DNA of 52,243 nucleotides, from the NCBI GenBank assembly GCA_007124745.1, contig SLEO01000007.1:1-52243 (forward strand). The letters are read 5' to 3'. A program made the translations under genes and the position numbers. The notes below the pieces were generated by a model. It was not told the origin of the DNA and ran no database searches. It saw nothing but the letters and a program-made list of their open reading frames with translations. The DNA comes from Myxococcales bacterium (GTDB taxonomy: Bacteria; Myxococcota_A; Polyangia; Polyangiales; SLQV01). This document shows positions 1 to 9,408 of this stretch, piece after piece; the stretch's first letter is position 1, and every line of letters begins with the position of its first letter.

Positions 1-1304
1 ATGGCGGGCAAGCCCGCAAGTGAGGCTGGCAGCGTGAAGATGTCAGCGAGGTACATCGAGAGTGGGTCCGCGACCTCTCCTAGCCGGAAGGCGGGGGTCG
101 GCGTGGTCGGTGAGAGGATGGCATCGCACTGGGCGAAAGCGCGCGCGAAGTCCTGACACAGCAAGGTGCGCACCTTCTGCGCTTTCGCGTAGTAGGCGTC
201 GTAGTACCCCGAAGCCAGCGCGAAGGTCCCGAGCATGATGCGGCGCTTCACTTCCGCACCAAAGCCCTGGCCGCGGGTCTGGGCGTAGGTGTCGACGAGC
301 GACTCGCCTTCCACACGCACGCCATAGCGAACGCCGTCAAAGCGCGAGAGATTACTCGACGCCTCGGCGGAAGCCACGATGTAGTAGATGGCGACGGCAT
401 GCTCGGCACTCGGCAGCTGGATGTCGACGAAACGATGCCCCGCCTCGGCCAATACCCGCTCGGCGTCCTGAAGGCCGGACAGGGCCGCCGGGTCCAGGGC
501 AGCAGGCAGCCCCACGAGGCGCCCAATCGTCAGCGGCTTTCTGGCGGCCGCGATGTCCTCACCGTACGTCGGCACGGGAGCCTGCCGACTCGTTGCATCG
601 CGTCCATCGTGGCCTGCGAGCACCTCTAGAGCGAGCGCGGCGTCTGCAGGAGACGCGGCGAACGGGCCGATTTGGTCCAGAGAGGACGCGAAGGCGACTA
701 AGCCATAGCGAGAAACACGACCATAGGTCGGCTTCACCGCGGTGACCCCGCAGAAGGCACCCGGCTGACGCACCGAGCCGCCCGTATCGCTGCCCAGCGC
801 CAGTGGCACAAGCCCCGCAGCCACCGCAGCGGCAGAGCCGCCAGAGCTGCCCCCAGGAACGCGCGTCAGATCCCAGGGGTTGCGCACGACATGATAGGCC
901 GAGTTTTCGTTGGAAGAGCCCATGGCGAACTCGTCCATGTTCGCCCGCCCAAGCACGATGGCGCCCTCGGCGCGAAGCCGCTCAATGACGTGCGCGTCGT
1001 AGGGCGAACGCCAACCCGCCAAGAGCCGCGAGCCGCAGCTGACCTCTTGACCACGCACGCAGATGTTGTCTTTAATGAGCACGGGCACGCCGCAGAGGCG
1101 GCCGGTTTTGGGACCGCGGTCGACGGTGGCTGCCTGCGCGAAAGCAAGTTCCCGGTCCCAACCGAGCAGCGCGCCATAAACGCCATTCAGCGCGCCCAAG
1201 CGGCTGAGGGTCTCCTCCACCACGCTCTGAGCGCTTCGCTGTCCGGAGACTACTGCGTCTCGCAAAGCTACAGCCGACATGGCGTTGGTCGATGAAGGCT
1301 TCAT
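1..1304 (-). CDS. gatA: Asp-tRNA(Asn)/Glu-tRNA(Gln) amidotransferase subunit A (partial, 3' end outside window)
   Basis: Reverse-strand translation from ATG at 1304: MKPSSTNAMSAVALRDAVV...GVPVLIKDNICVRGQEVSCGSRLL...NPWDLTRVPGGSSGGSAAAVAAGLVPLALGSDTGGSVRQPGAFCGVTAVKPTYGRVSRYGLVAFASSLDQIGPFA, the amidase signature. ATGA overlap with the gatC stop. Confidence 0.95.
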   Translation of the reverse strand, partial: MKPSSTNAMSAVALRDAVVSGQRSAQSVVEETLSRLGALNGVYGALLGWDRELAFAQAATVDRGPKTGRLCGVPVLIKDNICVRGQEVSCGSRLLAGWRSPYDAHVIERLRAEGAIVLGRANMDEFAMGSSNENSAYHVVRNPWDLTRVPGGSSGGSAAAVAAGLVPLALGSDTGGSVRQPGAFCGVTAVKPTYGRVSRYGLVAFASSLDQIGPFAASPADAALALEVLAGHDGRDATSRQAPVPTYGEDIAAARKPLTIGRLVGLPAALDPAALSGLQDAERVLAEAGHRFVDIQLPSAEHAVAIYYIVASAEASSNLSRFDGVRYGVRVEGESLVDTYAQTRGQGFGAEVKRRIMLGTFALASGYYDAYYAKAQKVRTLLCQDFARAFAQCDAILSPTTPTPAFRLGEVADPLSMYLADIFTLPASLAGLPA

Positions 1305-1642
1305 GTGCTCGTCTCCATCACCTTCTGAACCGCGAACGCACCCGCATCTGCCTTCGGTGCCGCGGCTAATGCTTCTTCCCGAGGAAGGTGCGGCGTTGGG
1401 ACATCCGCCCGAAAGTGCGGCGTCTCCTCGCGGTCGGGATGCATGGTGTCCGCCACCCCGCTGACATCCACCGCCTCAAGGCGCGCGATGTACTTGAGAA
1501 TCGCCGCAAGGTCTGTACGCAGACCCTCGATTTCGACCTCAGAGCAGGCCAGACGCGCGAGCTTGGCTATCGCACGGACCTGGTCCGCCGGGAGACGCTC
1601 GACTTGGGTTTCAGCCTCAGCCATAGCGGAGCGTTTTACCAC
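1301..1642 (-). CDS. gatC: Asp/Glu-tRNA amidotransferase subunit C
   Basis: 113-aa ORF with the GatC pattern (VRAIAKLARLACSEVEIEGLRTDLAAILKYIARLEAVDVSGV...), directly upstream of gatA. Start could be Met7 (1624). Confidence 0.9.
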   Translation of the reverse strand: MVKRSAMAEAETQVERLPADQVRAIAKLARLACSEVEIEGLRTDLAAILKYIARLEAVDVSGVADTMHPDREETPHFRADVPTPHLPREEALAAAPKADAGAFAVQKVMETST

Positions 1643-1777
1643 CGGCCTCCGTCCGTGTCAGCCAAGAACCCATCGCAAACTCAACCACTAGCTTCCTTCC
1701 AAGGCCAATCCCCCTCAGAAGCCCGAGATATCCGCCCGAACGCGCAAGCGTTCAACCAACACCTACCGCGCTGACCG

Positions 1778-2719
1778 CTAGAAGTAGTAGAGTGCTGCGA
1801 TGTTGGCGGCGAAAAAATCCCACGGGTCATTGAAGTTGACGGTCGAGAACGCGAAATCTCGGGTTCGTGTCGATAGCGACTGACTGGGGTCCGCTGGGTC
1901 CGCGTTGCGCCTCCGCTGTGTCGAGAATTGTGAGCTGATCCCTACCGTTCCCTGAAGTGCCAACTTGGGCAGGCCCATAAATCCAAAGTGTATCTCCGCA
2001 CCCGCCTTGAGATTAAACCCAAAAACAAAGGTATCAATCTCTCGGTCATCTGTGTCGATAGCGGGATCGCGTTCATCGTCGACCGTCCCGACGGCGAAGT
2101 GCACCTCGGGCACAAACAGAAACTTGTAGTGCTTATTGTGATGCAGAACGAAGGGGGCCCCGACATGAAGGGCACCCGCGAAAAAGTCGCGAATGAAATC
2201 TGGGTTCTCCTCCGAATCTCTGCGGTTCCGCCCCGCGTTAAACCCGAGTCCCGCCTGAATCCCCCAACGCTCACTTAACCAGTAGCGCGCCCCCACAACG
2301 GACACATTACTCGCCCCCGGAATCTGAACCCGTCCTAAATAACCAACGCCGAAGTGCCGAATCACCGCAGCATGATCGCTACTTGGCTTGCTGTGCGCGT
2401 GCCTTGACCCCTCCTCCGGCTCCATCGGGATGGCGGTCACCGCTTCGGGCGCTTCCGGCGGCGGGGCTTCCGGCGGCGGGGCTTCCGGCGGCGCTACCTC
2501 GTCAGAAGAGAGGCCGAAAGCAACAACACCCCCTCTAGCCATCCCCTCGGATTCCGTTTCCATTGCTTCGGCTTCGGCGCCTTGCGCCTGCGTCGAAGAC
2601 GCGGTTTCGCAAAGGAAACCGATAACCATCAGCGCAACTAACGCGTGCCTTAACGTCACGGCGCAACCCGCTCTGCGTTCAACACTTCTCGATCCACCCG
2701 TACGTCGTGATGCACCCAT
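1778..2719 (-). CDS. Predicted outer-membrane beta-barrel protein with Pro/Glu/Ala repeat linker
   Basis: 313 aa; signal-peptide-like N-terminus (LRHALVALMVIGFLCETASSTQAQ), PPEAPPPEAPPPEAP linker, alternating beta-strand pattern ending in aromatic YYF. Confidence 0.65.
   Translation of the reverse strand: MGASRRTGGSRSVERRAGCAVTLRHALVALMVIGFLCETASSTQAQGAEAEAMETESEGMARGGVVAFGLSSDEVAPPEAPPPEAPPPEAPEAVTAIPMEPEEGSRHAHSKPSSDHAAVIRHFGVGYLGRVQIPGASNVSVVGARYWLSERWGIQAGLGFNAGRNRRDSEENPDFIRDFFAGALHVGAPFVLHHNKHYKFLFVPEVHFAVGTVDDERDPAIDTDDREIDTFVFGFNLKAGAEIHFGFMGLPKLALQGTVGISSQFSTQRRRNADPADPSQSLSTRTRDFAFSTVNFNDPWDFFAANIAALYYF
2451..2492. repeat. 15-bp tandem repeat (GCTTCCGGCGGCGGG, about 2.8 copies), in frame in the 1778-2719 CDS
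   Basis: Read directly: gcttccggcggcggg gcttccggcggcggg gcttccggcggc. Confidence 0.9.
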
Positions 2720-3003
2720 GTCGCTAGTTCCCTTACCGCTCTGAGTTGCGCGCTAACGGACAGGCGCTGTCCACCAACCCAGCGGCACTCCAACTCTACT
2801 GCTTAGCCACGCGGCCTCACGACTCCACCGGGAGCGCCAGATGCGAAAGCGACCTTCGTCTACCACAACTGCTTAAGCGGTACAAATATTATTGCTTTCG
2901 CCGTGCCGCTCATTTATTTATGTTCGTTATCTAAGACATACCTACGGTCCAATCCGAATTCTTGGCGGACGGCGACTCACTGATCAGGAAAGCAGAGAAA
3001 CAC

Positions 3004-4278
3004 ATGAAATCGTTAACATTCTTGCCTACGCTCACAAGGCAGAAGCGCGCATGGGTCGCCGTATTCTGTTGCGCCCTTGCCGGCTGCTCCATCCGCAAAG
3101 ACCCGGCGGCGGAGGTGTACTACGAGGGGTCGGTCTTGAATCTCGTCACGACGCAACGCCTCGACACCTACTCCCTTCGCATCCGTCAAAACGGCGAAGA
3201 TCGGCGCGCACATGTAAGTAGCGACGGTTTTTACCGGGTAGGGCCCGTGTTCGCAGACCAGGATTTCATCGTCACCATCGAAGCAGAAGGCTTCCGCGCC
3301 TTTATGTCAGCGGTGACCCACGAGGACGTACCCGAAGCGAACACTAGCCGGCGTGCGCCGGGGCTATCCCGCGTCTTTGATGCTTGGCTTGTGCCCGAGG
3401 ACGCGGTGGCGGGCCCTCAGACCCTCCGGTTTGAGGATGCTGACGGGACAAGTCCCGTACGGGGTCAGGTACGCTTAATGCCGCAAAGCGGCTCAGCGCT
3501 GAAGACGAACATCACGCGCCCGGCTTCGCTAACGGGTCAGGAGTGGGAGAATACCCTCGATTTGCAAACGGGTGCTGTCTTCGCGGAAATCAGTGAAGGA
3601 GTGGCTCGGCTACAACCGGGACAACTCGTTTACGGGGTTACCTACGGACTCGAGGTCATCTCGTTCGCAGTCGAGGAAGGCTCCTTTCTGACAGCGGCTG
3701 CCAACGAAAGTTTTACGGCAGGGCTCGCGCCAGAAGAATTAACGTTTGTCGTCACGTCCACGCGCGTGTTGCCGGAGTTCGCGTTTCTCGGGACCAATGT
3801 CGACGAGGCAACCCTTGTCGGAACGGGCTTGCTTGAGTTTCGGTTTGACCGGCCTATCGTTATCACTGGGCCCGCTTCCCTCACCGCGCTACGTACCCTC
3901 CTAGCGGGCAACTTTACGGTGAACTCGCAAGCTGACCGCTTGCTTCCTGTTCTCGATGACAACGGTGACCCGGTTGTGGACCCCGACACAGGCGAAGAAG
4001 AGTTTGCGTTTCAAGGTAACCGCGTTGCTGACCCGGTGACAATCAGCGTGCGGGGCGCGCAATATGTGGGAGACGCCACAACCCTCGGTTTCCAATGGAA
4101 CCGCACACTGTCTCTCGAAGAGTCCCACCCGCGCGTGGCGATCCTCAGCGTTATCTACGGCGGCCTGAATGAGATCTTCATCGCACCGGAAGATGGCTCG
4201 GAGGAGCCCGAAGCGCTCGGAAGCATCGTCGGGGCCCTCTCGATCACCGTCCCAGTGCAGGCTCCGATTACGGACTAG
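3004..4278 (+). CDS. Hypothetical lipoprotein, possible carboxypeptidase-regulatory-like N-terminal region
   Basis: ORF 2962-4278; likely start at ATG 3004 (MKSLTFLPTLTRQKRAWVAVFCCALAGCSIRK) with lipobox ALAGC. Confidence 0.7.
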   Translation: MKSLTFLPTLTRQKRAWVAVFCCALAGCSIRKDPAAEVYYEGSVLNLVTTQRLDTYSLRIRQNGEDRRAHVSSDGFYRVGPVFADQDFIVTIEAEGFRAFMSAVTHEDVPEANTSRRAPGLSRVFDAWLVPEDAVAGPQTLRFEDADGTSPVRGQVRLMPQSGSALKTNITRPASLTGQEWENTLDLQTGAVFAEISEGVARLQPGQLVYGVTYGLEVISFAVEEGSFLTAAANESFTAGLAPEELTFVVTSTRVLPEFAFLGTNVDEATLVGTGLLEFRFDRPIVITGPASLTALRTLLAGNFTVNSQADRLLPVLDDNGDPVVDPDTGEEEFAFQGNRVADPVTISVRGAQYVGDATTLGFQWNRTLSLEESHPRVAILSVIYGGLNEIFIAPEDGSEEPEALGSIVGALSITVPVQAPITD

Positions 4279-4315
4279 TTGACCCGTAAAGCGATTACGG
4301 GGGCTCGATGAAAGA

Positions 4316-4358
4316 AAGCCCGGGTCGACCGTTCTGGATGGACGGTCAACCTGGGCTT
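4316..4358. terminator. Long hairpin between convergent genes (possible bidirectional terminator)
   Basis: Left arm AAGCCCGGGTCGACCGT (4316-4332), right arm ACGGTCAACCTGGGCTT (4342-4358): 17-bp stem with one G-U and one mismatch, 9-nt loop. Confidence 0.65.
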
Positions 4359-4366
4359 CGCGCATT

Positions 4367-4400
4367 GGGGAGCTGCCGCGCATTCGTGAGGCAGTTCCCC
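4367..4400. terminator. Second hairpin in the same convergent intergenic region
   Basis: GGGGAGCTGCC (4367-4377) / GGCAGTTCCCC (4390-4400), 11-bp stem with one wobble/mismatch position, 12-nt loop. Confidence 0.5.
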
Positions 4401-4404
4401 TACG

Positions 4405-5466
4405 CTAAATGCGCATGATGGAGGCGCCCCAGTTGAGGCCTGCACCGAGCGCGAAAAAGCAGACGAGCTGACCGGATTTCACGTCACCGGATTCACGTAG
4501 TTCATCGAGTAGGATGGGAATCGTAGCGCCGGAAGTGTTGCCGTAGCGGGCGATGTTGGAGGGGACCTTGGCCTCGGGCAACTTCATCGCATCGCGCACC
4601 GCCGCGTTGATGCGGTCGTTGGCTTGGTGGGCGAGGAACCAGTCGATGTCGCTTACCTCGACGCCTGCGCCAGCGGCGGCTTTGCGAATCGCATCGGGAA
4701 GGCGGGTGACGGCGAGCTTGAAGAGCTCGCGACCCTTCATCTGGGGCAGCTCACGCTCTTCGGCGAGCACCCCCGCATCGACAAAAGGCTGGGCCAGAAA
4801 GCCAACGCCTGGAATATAGATTTGGTCGAAGTGCGCTCCGTCGCTGGCGACGTGCGTGTAGAGCAACCCTTCGCCCGCAGCTTGGCTACGCTCAAGGACG
4901 CAGGCGCCGGCACCGTCGCCGAAGATGACGGCGTAACCTCGGTGTCGCGTCGCCCGTTCAAAGTCGGCGTCGCCCTCTTCTACCGGGCCGCCCTCGCCCC
5001 GCAGCCGGTCCCAGCGCTTCCAAGGCATCATGCCCGCATGGGCCTCCGCCGCGATGAGCAGCACGCGCTTGGCGGCACCCGACGCAAGCAGGCCATCGGC
5101 GACCTGAAGCGCGTAGGGGAAGGCCGCGCATTGCTGACGGATGTCGAGCGCCGGAACGCCCTGCAGACCCAGCTTCGTGGCGGCCATGGGACCCGAGCCC
5201 GGGAAGACGTACTCGGGGGTCATCGTCGCGAAAATGACGTAGTCGATGCTCGCAGGGTCGATGTTGCCCGCTTCGAGCGCTTGCTTGGCAGCGGCTGCGC
5301 CTAGATCGCTCACCCCCTGCCCCGGTGCGGAAAAGTGGCGCTGTGCGACCCCGGTGCGTTGACGGATCCACGCGTCGTTCGTGTCCATCACACGCGAGAG
5401 GACATCGTTGGTGACAGGCTGCCCAGGCACGAATCGGCCTGTAGCGATGATCTTCGAACCAGGCAT
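4405..5466 (-). CDS. fabH: 3-oxoacyl-ACP synthase III (KAS III family)
   Basis: 353 aa; DIRQQCAAFPYALQVADG (active-site Cys), HQANDRINAAV (His), RYGNTSGATIPILLDE (Asn), FALGAGLNWGASIMRI C-terminus. Confidence 0.85.
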   Translation of the reverse strand: MPGSKIIATGRFVPGQPVTNDVLSRVMDTNDAWIRQRTGVAQRHFSAPGQGVSDLGAAAAKQALEAGNIDPASIDYVIFATMTPEYVFPGSGPMAATKLGLQGVPALDIRQQCAAFPYALQVADGLLASGAAKRVLLIAAEAHAGMMPWKRWDRLRGEGGPVEEGDADFERATRHRGYAVIFGDGAGACVLERSQAAGEGLLYTHVASDGAHFDQIYIPGVGFLAQPFVDAGVLAEERELPQMKGRELFKLAVTRLPDAIRKAAAGAGVEVSDIDWFLAHQANDRINAAVRDAMKLPEAKVPSNIARYGNTSGATIPILLDELRESGDVKSGQLVCFFALGAGLNWGASIMRI

Positions 5467-5576
5467 AACCTTTGATGCTTCCCTTCGTGGGCTGTCACCG
5501 TGCCACGCGCGGCGAGGGGTGCAAGTCCCATCGAACGCGCGTGGTTGACTAACCGAGACCGTATGAGCCCGGCGAT

Positions 5577-6776
5577 CTAGTCATGAAAGGTGAGCTTAAA
5601 CCAGCGGCGCTTGCCTAGGCGCAGCACCTGCCCCTCCGCAGTGGCGTCCACTTGTTCGTGCTCATCACTGAGGCGTCGCTCGTCCAGTCCCACCGCGCCC
5701 GCCCGCAACAAACGCCGCGCTTCACTGCGGCTCAGCTCGGGCTGGCAGGCAACCATGACATCGAGGAGCGGTCCGGGAGTCACACGCGCAGCCGGCGCAT
5801 CGACGGGCTGCTGGCGCTGAGAGAACGTCTCACGGAACCAGGCGGTCTCTTCAGCGCCCGCAGCCTCTCCGTGGTATCGCGTCACGATAGCGGCAGCGAG
5901 CTCGAGCTTGAGGTCCCGAGGGTTGAGTCCACCCGTTTGCATCTGGCCCACACGCGCCTTGATGTGATCGAGGGGCAGCGTGGTGTAGACCTCAAGATAC
6001 TGCGCGATGAGCGTGTCAGGGATGCGCATCACCTTGCCGAATTTGTCGCGGGGGGTGTCGGCGAGGGCGATGTAGTTGCCTAGGGTCTTGCTTTGCTTCT
6101 GCACGCCGTCGGTGCCCGGCGTTATTTTGCTGGTGAGTACCACCTGCGGCGGCTGCCCGAGCCGTTCCTGAAAGAAACGCCCCATCATTTCGTTGAAAAG
6201 CTGGTCCGAACCAACGATGGTCAGGTCGGAGTTGAGCATGAAAGAATCGTATCCCTGGAGCACGGGGTAGAGCAGCTCGTGCATCCAGATTTCCTTCTGC
6301 TCGGCGATGCGCGCCTGAAACATGTCGCGCTGGATGAGGCGCCCATGGGTCACCATAGCGAGCAAACTTAAGAACTCCGTCGCGCCCATGGGCCCGAACC
6401 ATTCGGAGTTGCGGCGCACTTCGAATACCGCCGGGTCCGTCAGCAGAATCTGACCGCACTGGTCGATGAAGGCCTGCGCATTGGCTTCAATCTCCGCGTC
6501 CGTCGGCACCTTGCGGGCCGCAGACTTTCCCGTCGGGTCACCGATGCGCGTGGTGTAGTCGCCGAGCAGGAAGAGTACCCGATGCCCCTCCTCTTGAAGG
6601 CGCCGCATCATCCAGAGATTAACCGCGTGTCCGATATGCAGAAACGGCGCGGTAATATCGACGCCGTACTTGATGCGCAGCGGCCGGCCGAGCTTAAGTT
6701 TGCGCTCCAGCTCCCCCTGGGAGAAGACTTGGTCGCTCGTTCGTTGCAGGTCCTGCAGTAGCGTGGAGTCCGTCAC
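5577..6776 (-). CDS. tyrS: Tyrosyl-tRNA synthetase
   Basis: 399 aa; IKYGVDITAPFLHIGHAVNLW (HIGH), GDYTTRIGDPTGKSAAR, LLYPVLQGYDSFMLNSDLTIVGSDQLFN, KQSKTLGNYIAL (KMSKS position), C-terminal S4-like domain. Confidence 0.92.
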   Translation of the reverse strand: MTDSTLLQDLQRTSDQVFSQGELERKLKLGRPLRIKYGVDITAPFLHIGHAVNLWMMRRLQEEGHRVLFLLGDYTTRIGDPTGKSAARKVPTDAEIEANAQAFIDQCGQILLTDPAVFEVRRNSEWFGPMGATEFLSLLAMVTHGRLIQRDMFQARIAEQKEIWMHELLYPVLQGYDSFMLNSDLTIVGSDQLFNEMMGRFFQERLGQPPQVVLTSKITPGTDGVQKQSKTLGNYIALADTPRDKFGKVMRIPDTLIAQYLEVYTTLPLDHIKARVGQMQTGGLNPRDLKLELAAAIVTRYHGEAAGAEETAWFRETFSQRQQPVDAPAARVTPGPLLDVMVACQPELSRSEARRLLRAGAVGLDERRLSDEHEQVDATAEGQVLRLGKRRWFKLTFHD

Positions 6777-7047
6777 CGGCGAGGACGTAGCAAAGCTCAG
6801 ACGCCCGGTCTACGCCCCGAGCGTCTACTAGCGCGCAAGGTCAGACCTCCGGCAGGCCGGATTGGGGGCAATGCCTACCCCAACACGGGCGCACCCTCCT
6901 TGCCGCGAGACATCGGGTGCTGGGCGGGCAGGTAGCCCCTGCACGGGCTTAGCGCCTTGCGTGCGCGGCCCGAACGCGATGCGAGCCGTCGCTCGGCTAC
7001 GGGCGGCTCCAGTGTGCCTTGAGTGCCCGTTTGGGCCAACGCTTCAC

Positions 7048-9303
7048 CTAACGTGCTCTCTCGCCCCAGGCCTTGATCGGCATAACATCCCCAAGACCGC
7101 CCTGTGTCGCTTCGCCTGCAACGCCAACGGCTGCAGACGAGGCATGAGGCAATCGGGACACTACAGGTGGCCGCGAGGCCGCAGGAGCTATAGATGCGGG
7201 CGATGCCGGTCGACACGACACGGCGGCCAAGCTCGCGCGCACCTCCCGCGCAATCTCGTCGCTCCGTGCCGACTCTGATGGCACCTCTTGCGCCCGCGGA
7301 GTTGGACAATCTGCGTGCAACCCTGCGACACCGCCATTGGGGGTCCCGCCATCGTCCGGCGCGTCAGCGTCTACGCTATCGTCTAGGTCCGCGTCGAGAT
7401 CCGGGGTGACGTCCTGCACGCTCGGCGGCGGACGCGTCGTCTCACGTACGCGTTGCTCTGGCGGAGCCTGGTCTTCGCTGCGCCGCCCAAAGGGCAGAGA
7501 GGAGCGGGACTCAGCCTGGGGCTGCGGCAGTCGCAAAACAAAGGAGGTTCCTTGGGCATTCGATGCGAAGGTGACCTCGCCCTCGTGGTCCTTCGTGACC
7601 TTCTGCACGAGCGCCAAACCTAAGCCCGTACCGTTGTGCTTTCCATAGGTAGCGAAAGAATCGAAAATGCTTGCCTGCGCCTCCTGAGGAATGCCCGGCC
7701 CGTCGTCGGTGACGCGAATCAGCAGGTCACCACTCGTTTCCTCACGGGTCACCGCAATTTCGATGTGCCCGCCGTGCTCCGCGAGCGCTTGCGCCGAGTT
7801 ACGCGCCAAGTTGTGGATGGCCCGCTGCACTTTCATCTCGTCGAAATAGGCCACGCCCTTGTCCGCGAGGGTCAACGAAAAGCGCAGGTGCGGGCTCTCG
7901 AAGGCGCGACGCAAGTGCTCGGTCACCTCGGGAAAGAAACGCGCTAGGTATACCTTGCGGATCAGCACCCGCCGGTCACCCCGCGCAAAAGCCAGGGTCT
8001 CCTTGGTCATCGCATCGACAAGATTGACCTGTTTCAGCGCTGTACGCGCCAGGTTGCGCCGGACCTCCTCGCTTGGCTCCTCGGCCATGAGCTGCACGTA
8101 GCCCGAGATGACGGTCATGGGGGTGCGCAGGTCATGGAGCATGCCGGAAAGAAACTGCCCAATCGCGCTGAGTCGTTCTTCTCGCAGGCGGCGTTCACGC
8201 TGCTGAGCCCGACCGATAGCGGAAGCCACCTGCCCCGCGATAAGCAACGCAAGCCGCAGGTCGTCTTCGTTAAACTCCGCCCGGCCGCCCGCCTTGTTGA
8301 GAAACTGAAGAGCACCGCTACCCTGGTCTTCCCATATCAGCGGCACGCAAAGCACGGACCGCGGGTGGTAGCCCACGCGGTCGGAGATTTGGCGCGAATG
8401 CCGCGCATCGTCGTCAACATTGTTGATGACTTGCGGCTGTTTGTGTTTGGCCACCCAACCTGAGATGCCCTGACCCGACTTAATCTCAATACGCTTGATT
8501 TCGTCAGGTTTGCCTCCGACGGCCGCCCGAAAGCGCAAATCGCCGCTCTCTTCGTCGGCAATCAGAATCGCAGCGGCTTCCACGTCCATCGCTACGGTGG
8601 ACTGCTGCAAGACGCGCTCAAAAAGGTCATCGAGCGCAAGCGCACTCGCGGCCGCCGCCGACACATCAAGGAGGACCTCCTGGTCCCGAATCATGCGCTC
8701 GAGGCGGTCCTTAGCCTCAAGCAGCTCCATGTTCTTGCCGACGACGGACAGGAAGAGCTTGGAGTTCTCAATTGAAACAGCCGCTTGCGACGCGAGTGCG
8801 CTCAGGAGCGCTTCGTCGTCGGAGCTAAAGCAACCGTGACGCCGGTTAAGGGCCTGCACGACGCCGATGGTGCGTCCCTGATGATTCTTCATCGGCACGC
8901 AAATCATCGATTGCGTCGAAAACCCCGTGCGCTTGTCCCACTCGGGGTCGAAGCGCGCATCGTTGCGCGCATCCGCCAAGTTGACCGCCTCGCCGTGCTC
9001 CGCGACCCAGCCCGCTAAACCTTCACCGACCCGCAGCCGGATATCGCCCGGTGCGGTGCCTTGACCAAACTCCGCCGTGAGGGTTTCTCCGGCATCATCG
9101 AGCAAAAACAGGGTGGCGCGCTCCGCATCCATCACGTCGGAAATGCGGTCGATAATCAACGCGAGAAGTTCATCGAGGTCGAGCGCTGACACCAACGCGG
9201 CGCCGATGTCGCGAAGCGCGCGTACTTTGGCGCGTTCATGTTCCAGCAACACCTGCGCGGGCAGTTCCGCTGTAGCTGCCGGTACTGAACCTACTTCCAC
9301 CAT
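7048..9303 (-). CDS. Sensor histidine kinase with two GAF domains and a long disordered C-terminal tail
   Basis: Two GAF-like segments, H-box LSGMLHDLRTPMTVISGY, N/G boxes NLARNSAQALAEH, VTDDGPGIPQEAQASIF, GTGLGLALVQKV; about 150 aa Pro/Ala/Ser/Asp-rich tail. Confidence 0.88.
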   Translation of the reverse strand: MVEVGSVPAATAELPAQVLLEHERAKVRALRDIGAALVSALDLDELLALIIDRISDVMDAERATLFLLDDAGETLTAEFGQGTAPGDIRLRVGEGLAGWVAEHGEAVNLADARNDARFDPEWDKRTGFSTQSMICVPMKNHQGRTIGVVQALNRRHGCFSSDDEALLSALASQAAVSIENSKLFLSVVGKNMELLEAKDRLERMIRDQEVLLDVSAAAASALALDDLFERVLQQSTVAMDVEAAAILIADEESGDLRFRAAVGGKPDEIKRIEIKSGQGISGWVAKHKQPQVINNVDDDARHSRQISDRVGYHPRSVLCVPLIWEDQGSGALQFLNKAGGRAEFNEDDLRLALLIAGQVASAIGRAQQRERRLREERLSAIGQFLSGMLHDLRTPMTVISGYVQLMAEEPSEEVRRNLARTALKQVNLVDAMTKETLAFARGDRRVLIRKVYLARFFPEVTEHLRRAFESPHLRFSLTLADKGVAYFDEMKVQRAIHNLARNSAQALAEHGGHIEIAVTREETSGDLLIRVTDDGPGIPQEAQASIFDSFATYGKHNGTGLGLALVQKVTKDHEGEVTFASNAQGTSFVLRLPQPQAESRSSLPFGRRSEDQAPPEQRVRETTRPPPSVQDVTPDLDADLDDSVDADAPDDGGTPNGGVAGLHADCPTPRAQEVPSESARSDEIAREVRASLAAVSCRPASPASIAPAASRPPVVSRLPHASSAAVGVAGEATQGGLGDVMPIKAWGERAR

Positions 9304-9408
9304 CGCACATCGAGTATCGCCAAAGCATGGCGCACTTTCAATCGTAGAGCGCGGACCCCGCCAGAGAGGAACCTGTGCGTCCTTCTCTCCACCGCGCGAA
9401 GCATTCGA

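Noticed and set aside
4624-5304. 226-aa plus-strand ORF opposite fabH (and similar long antisense ORFs at 15545, 40409, 29066)
   Set aside because: Shadow ORFs produced by high GC codon bias opposite well-recognised genes.
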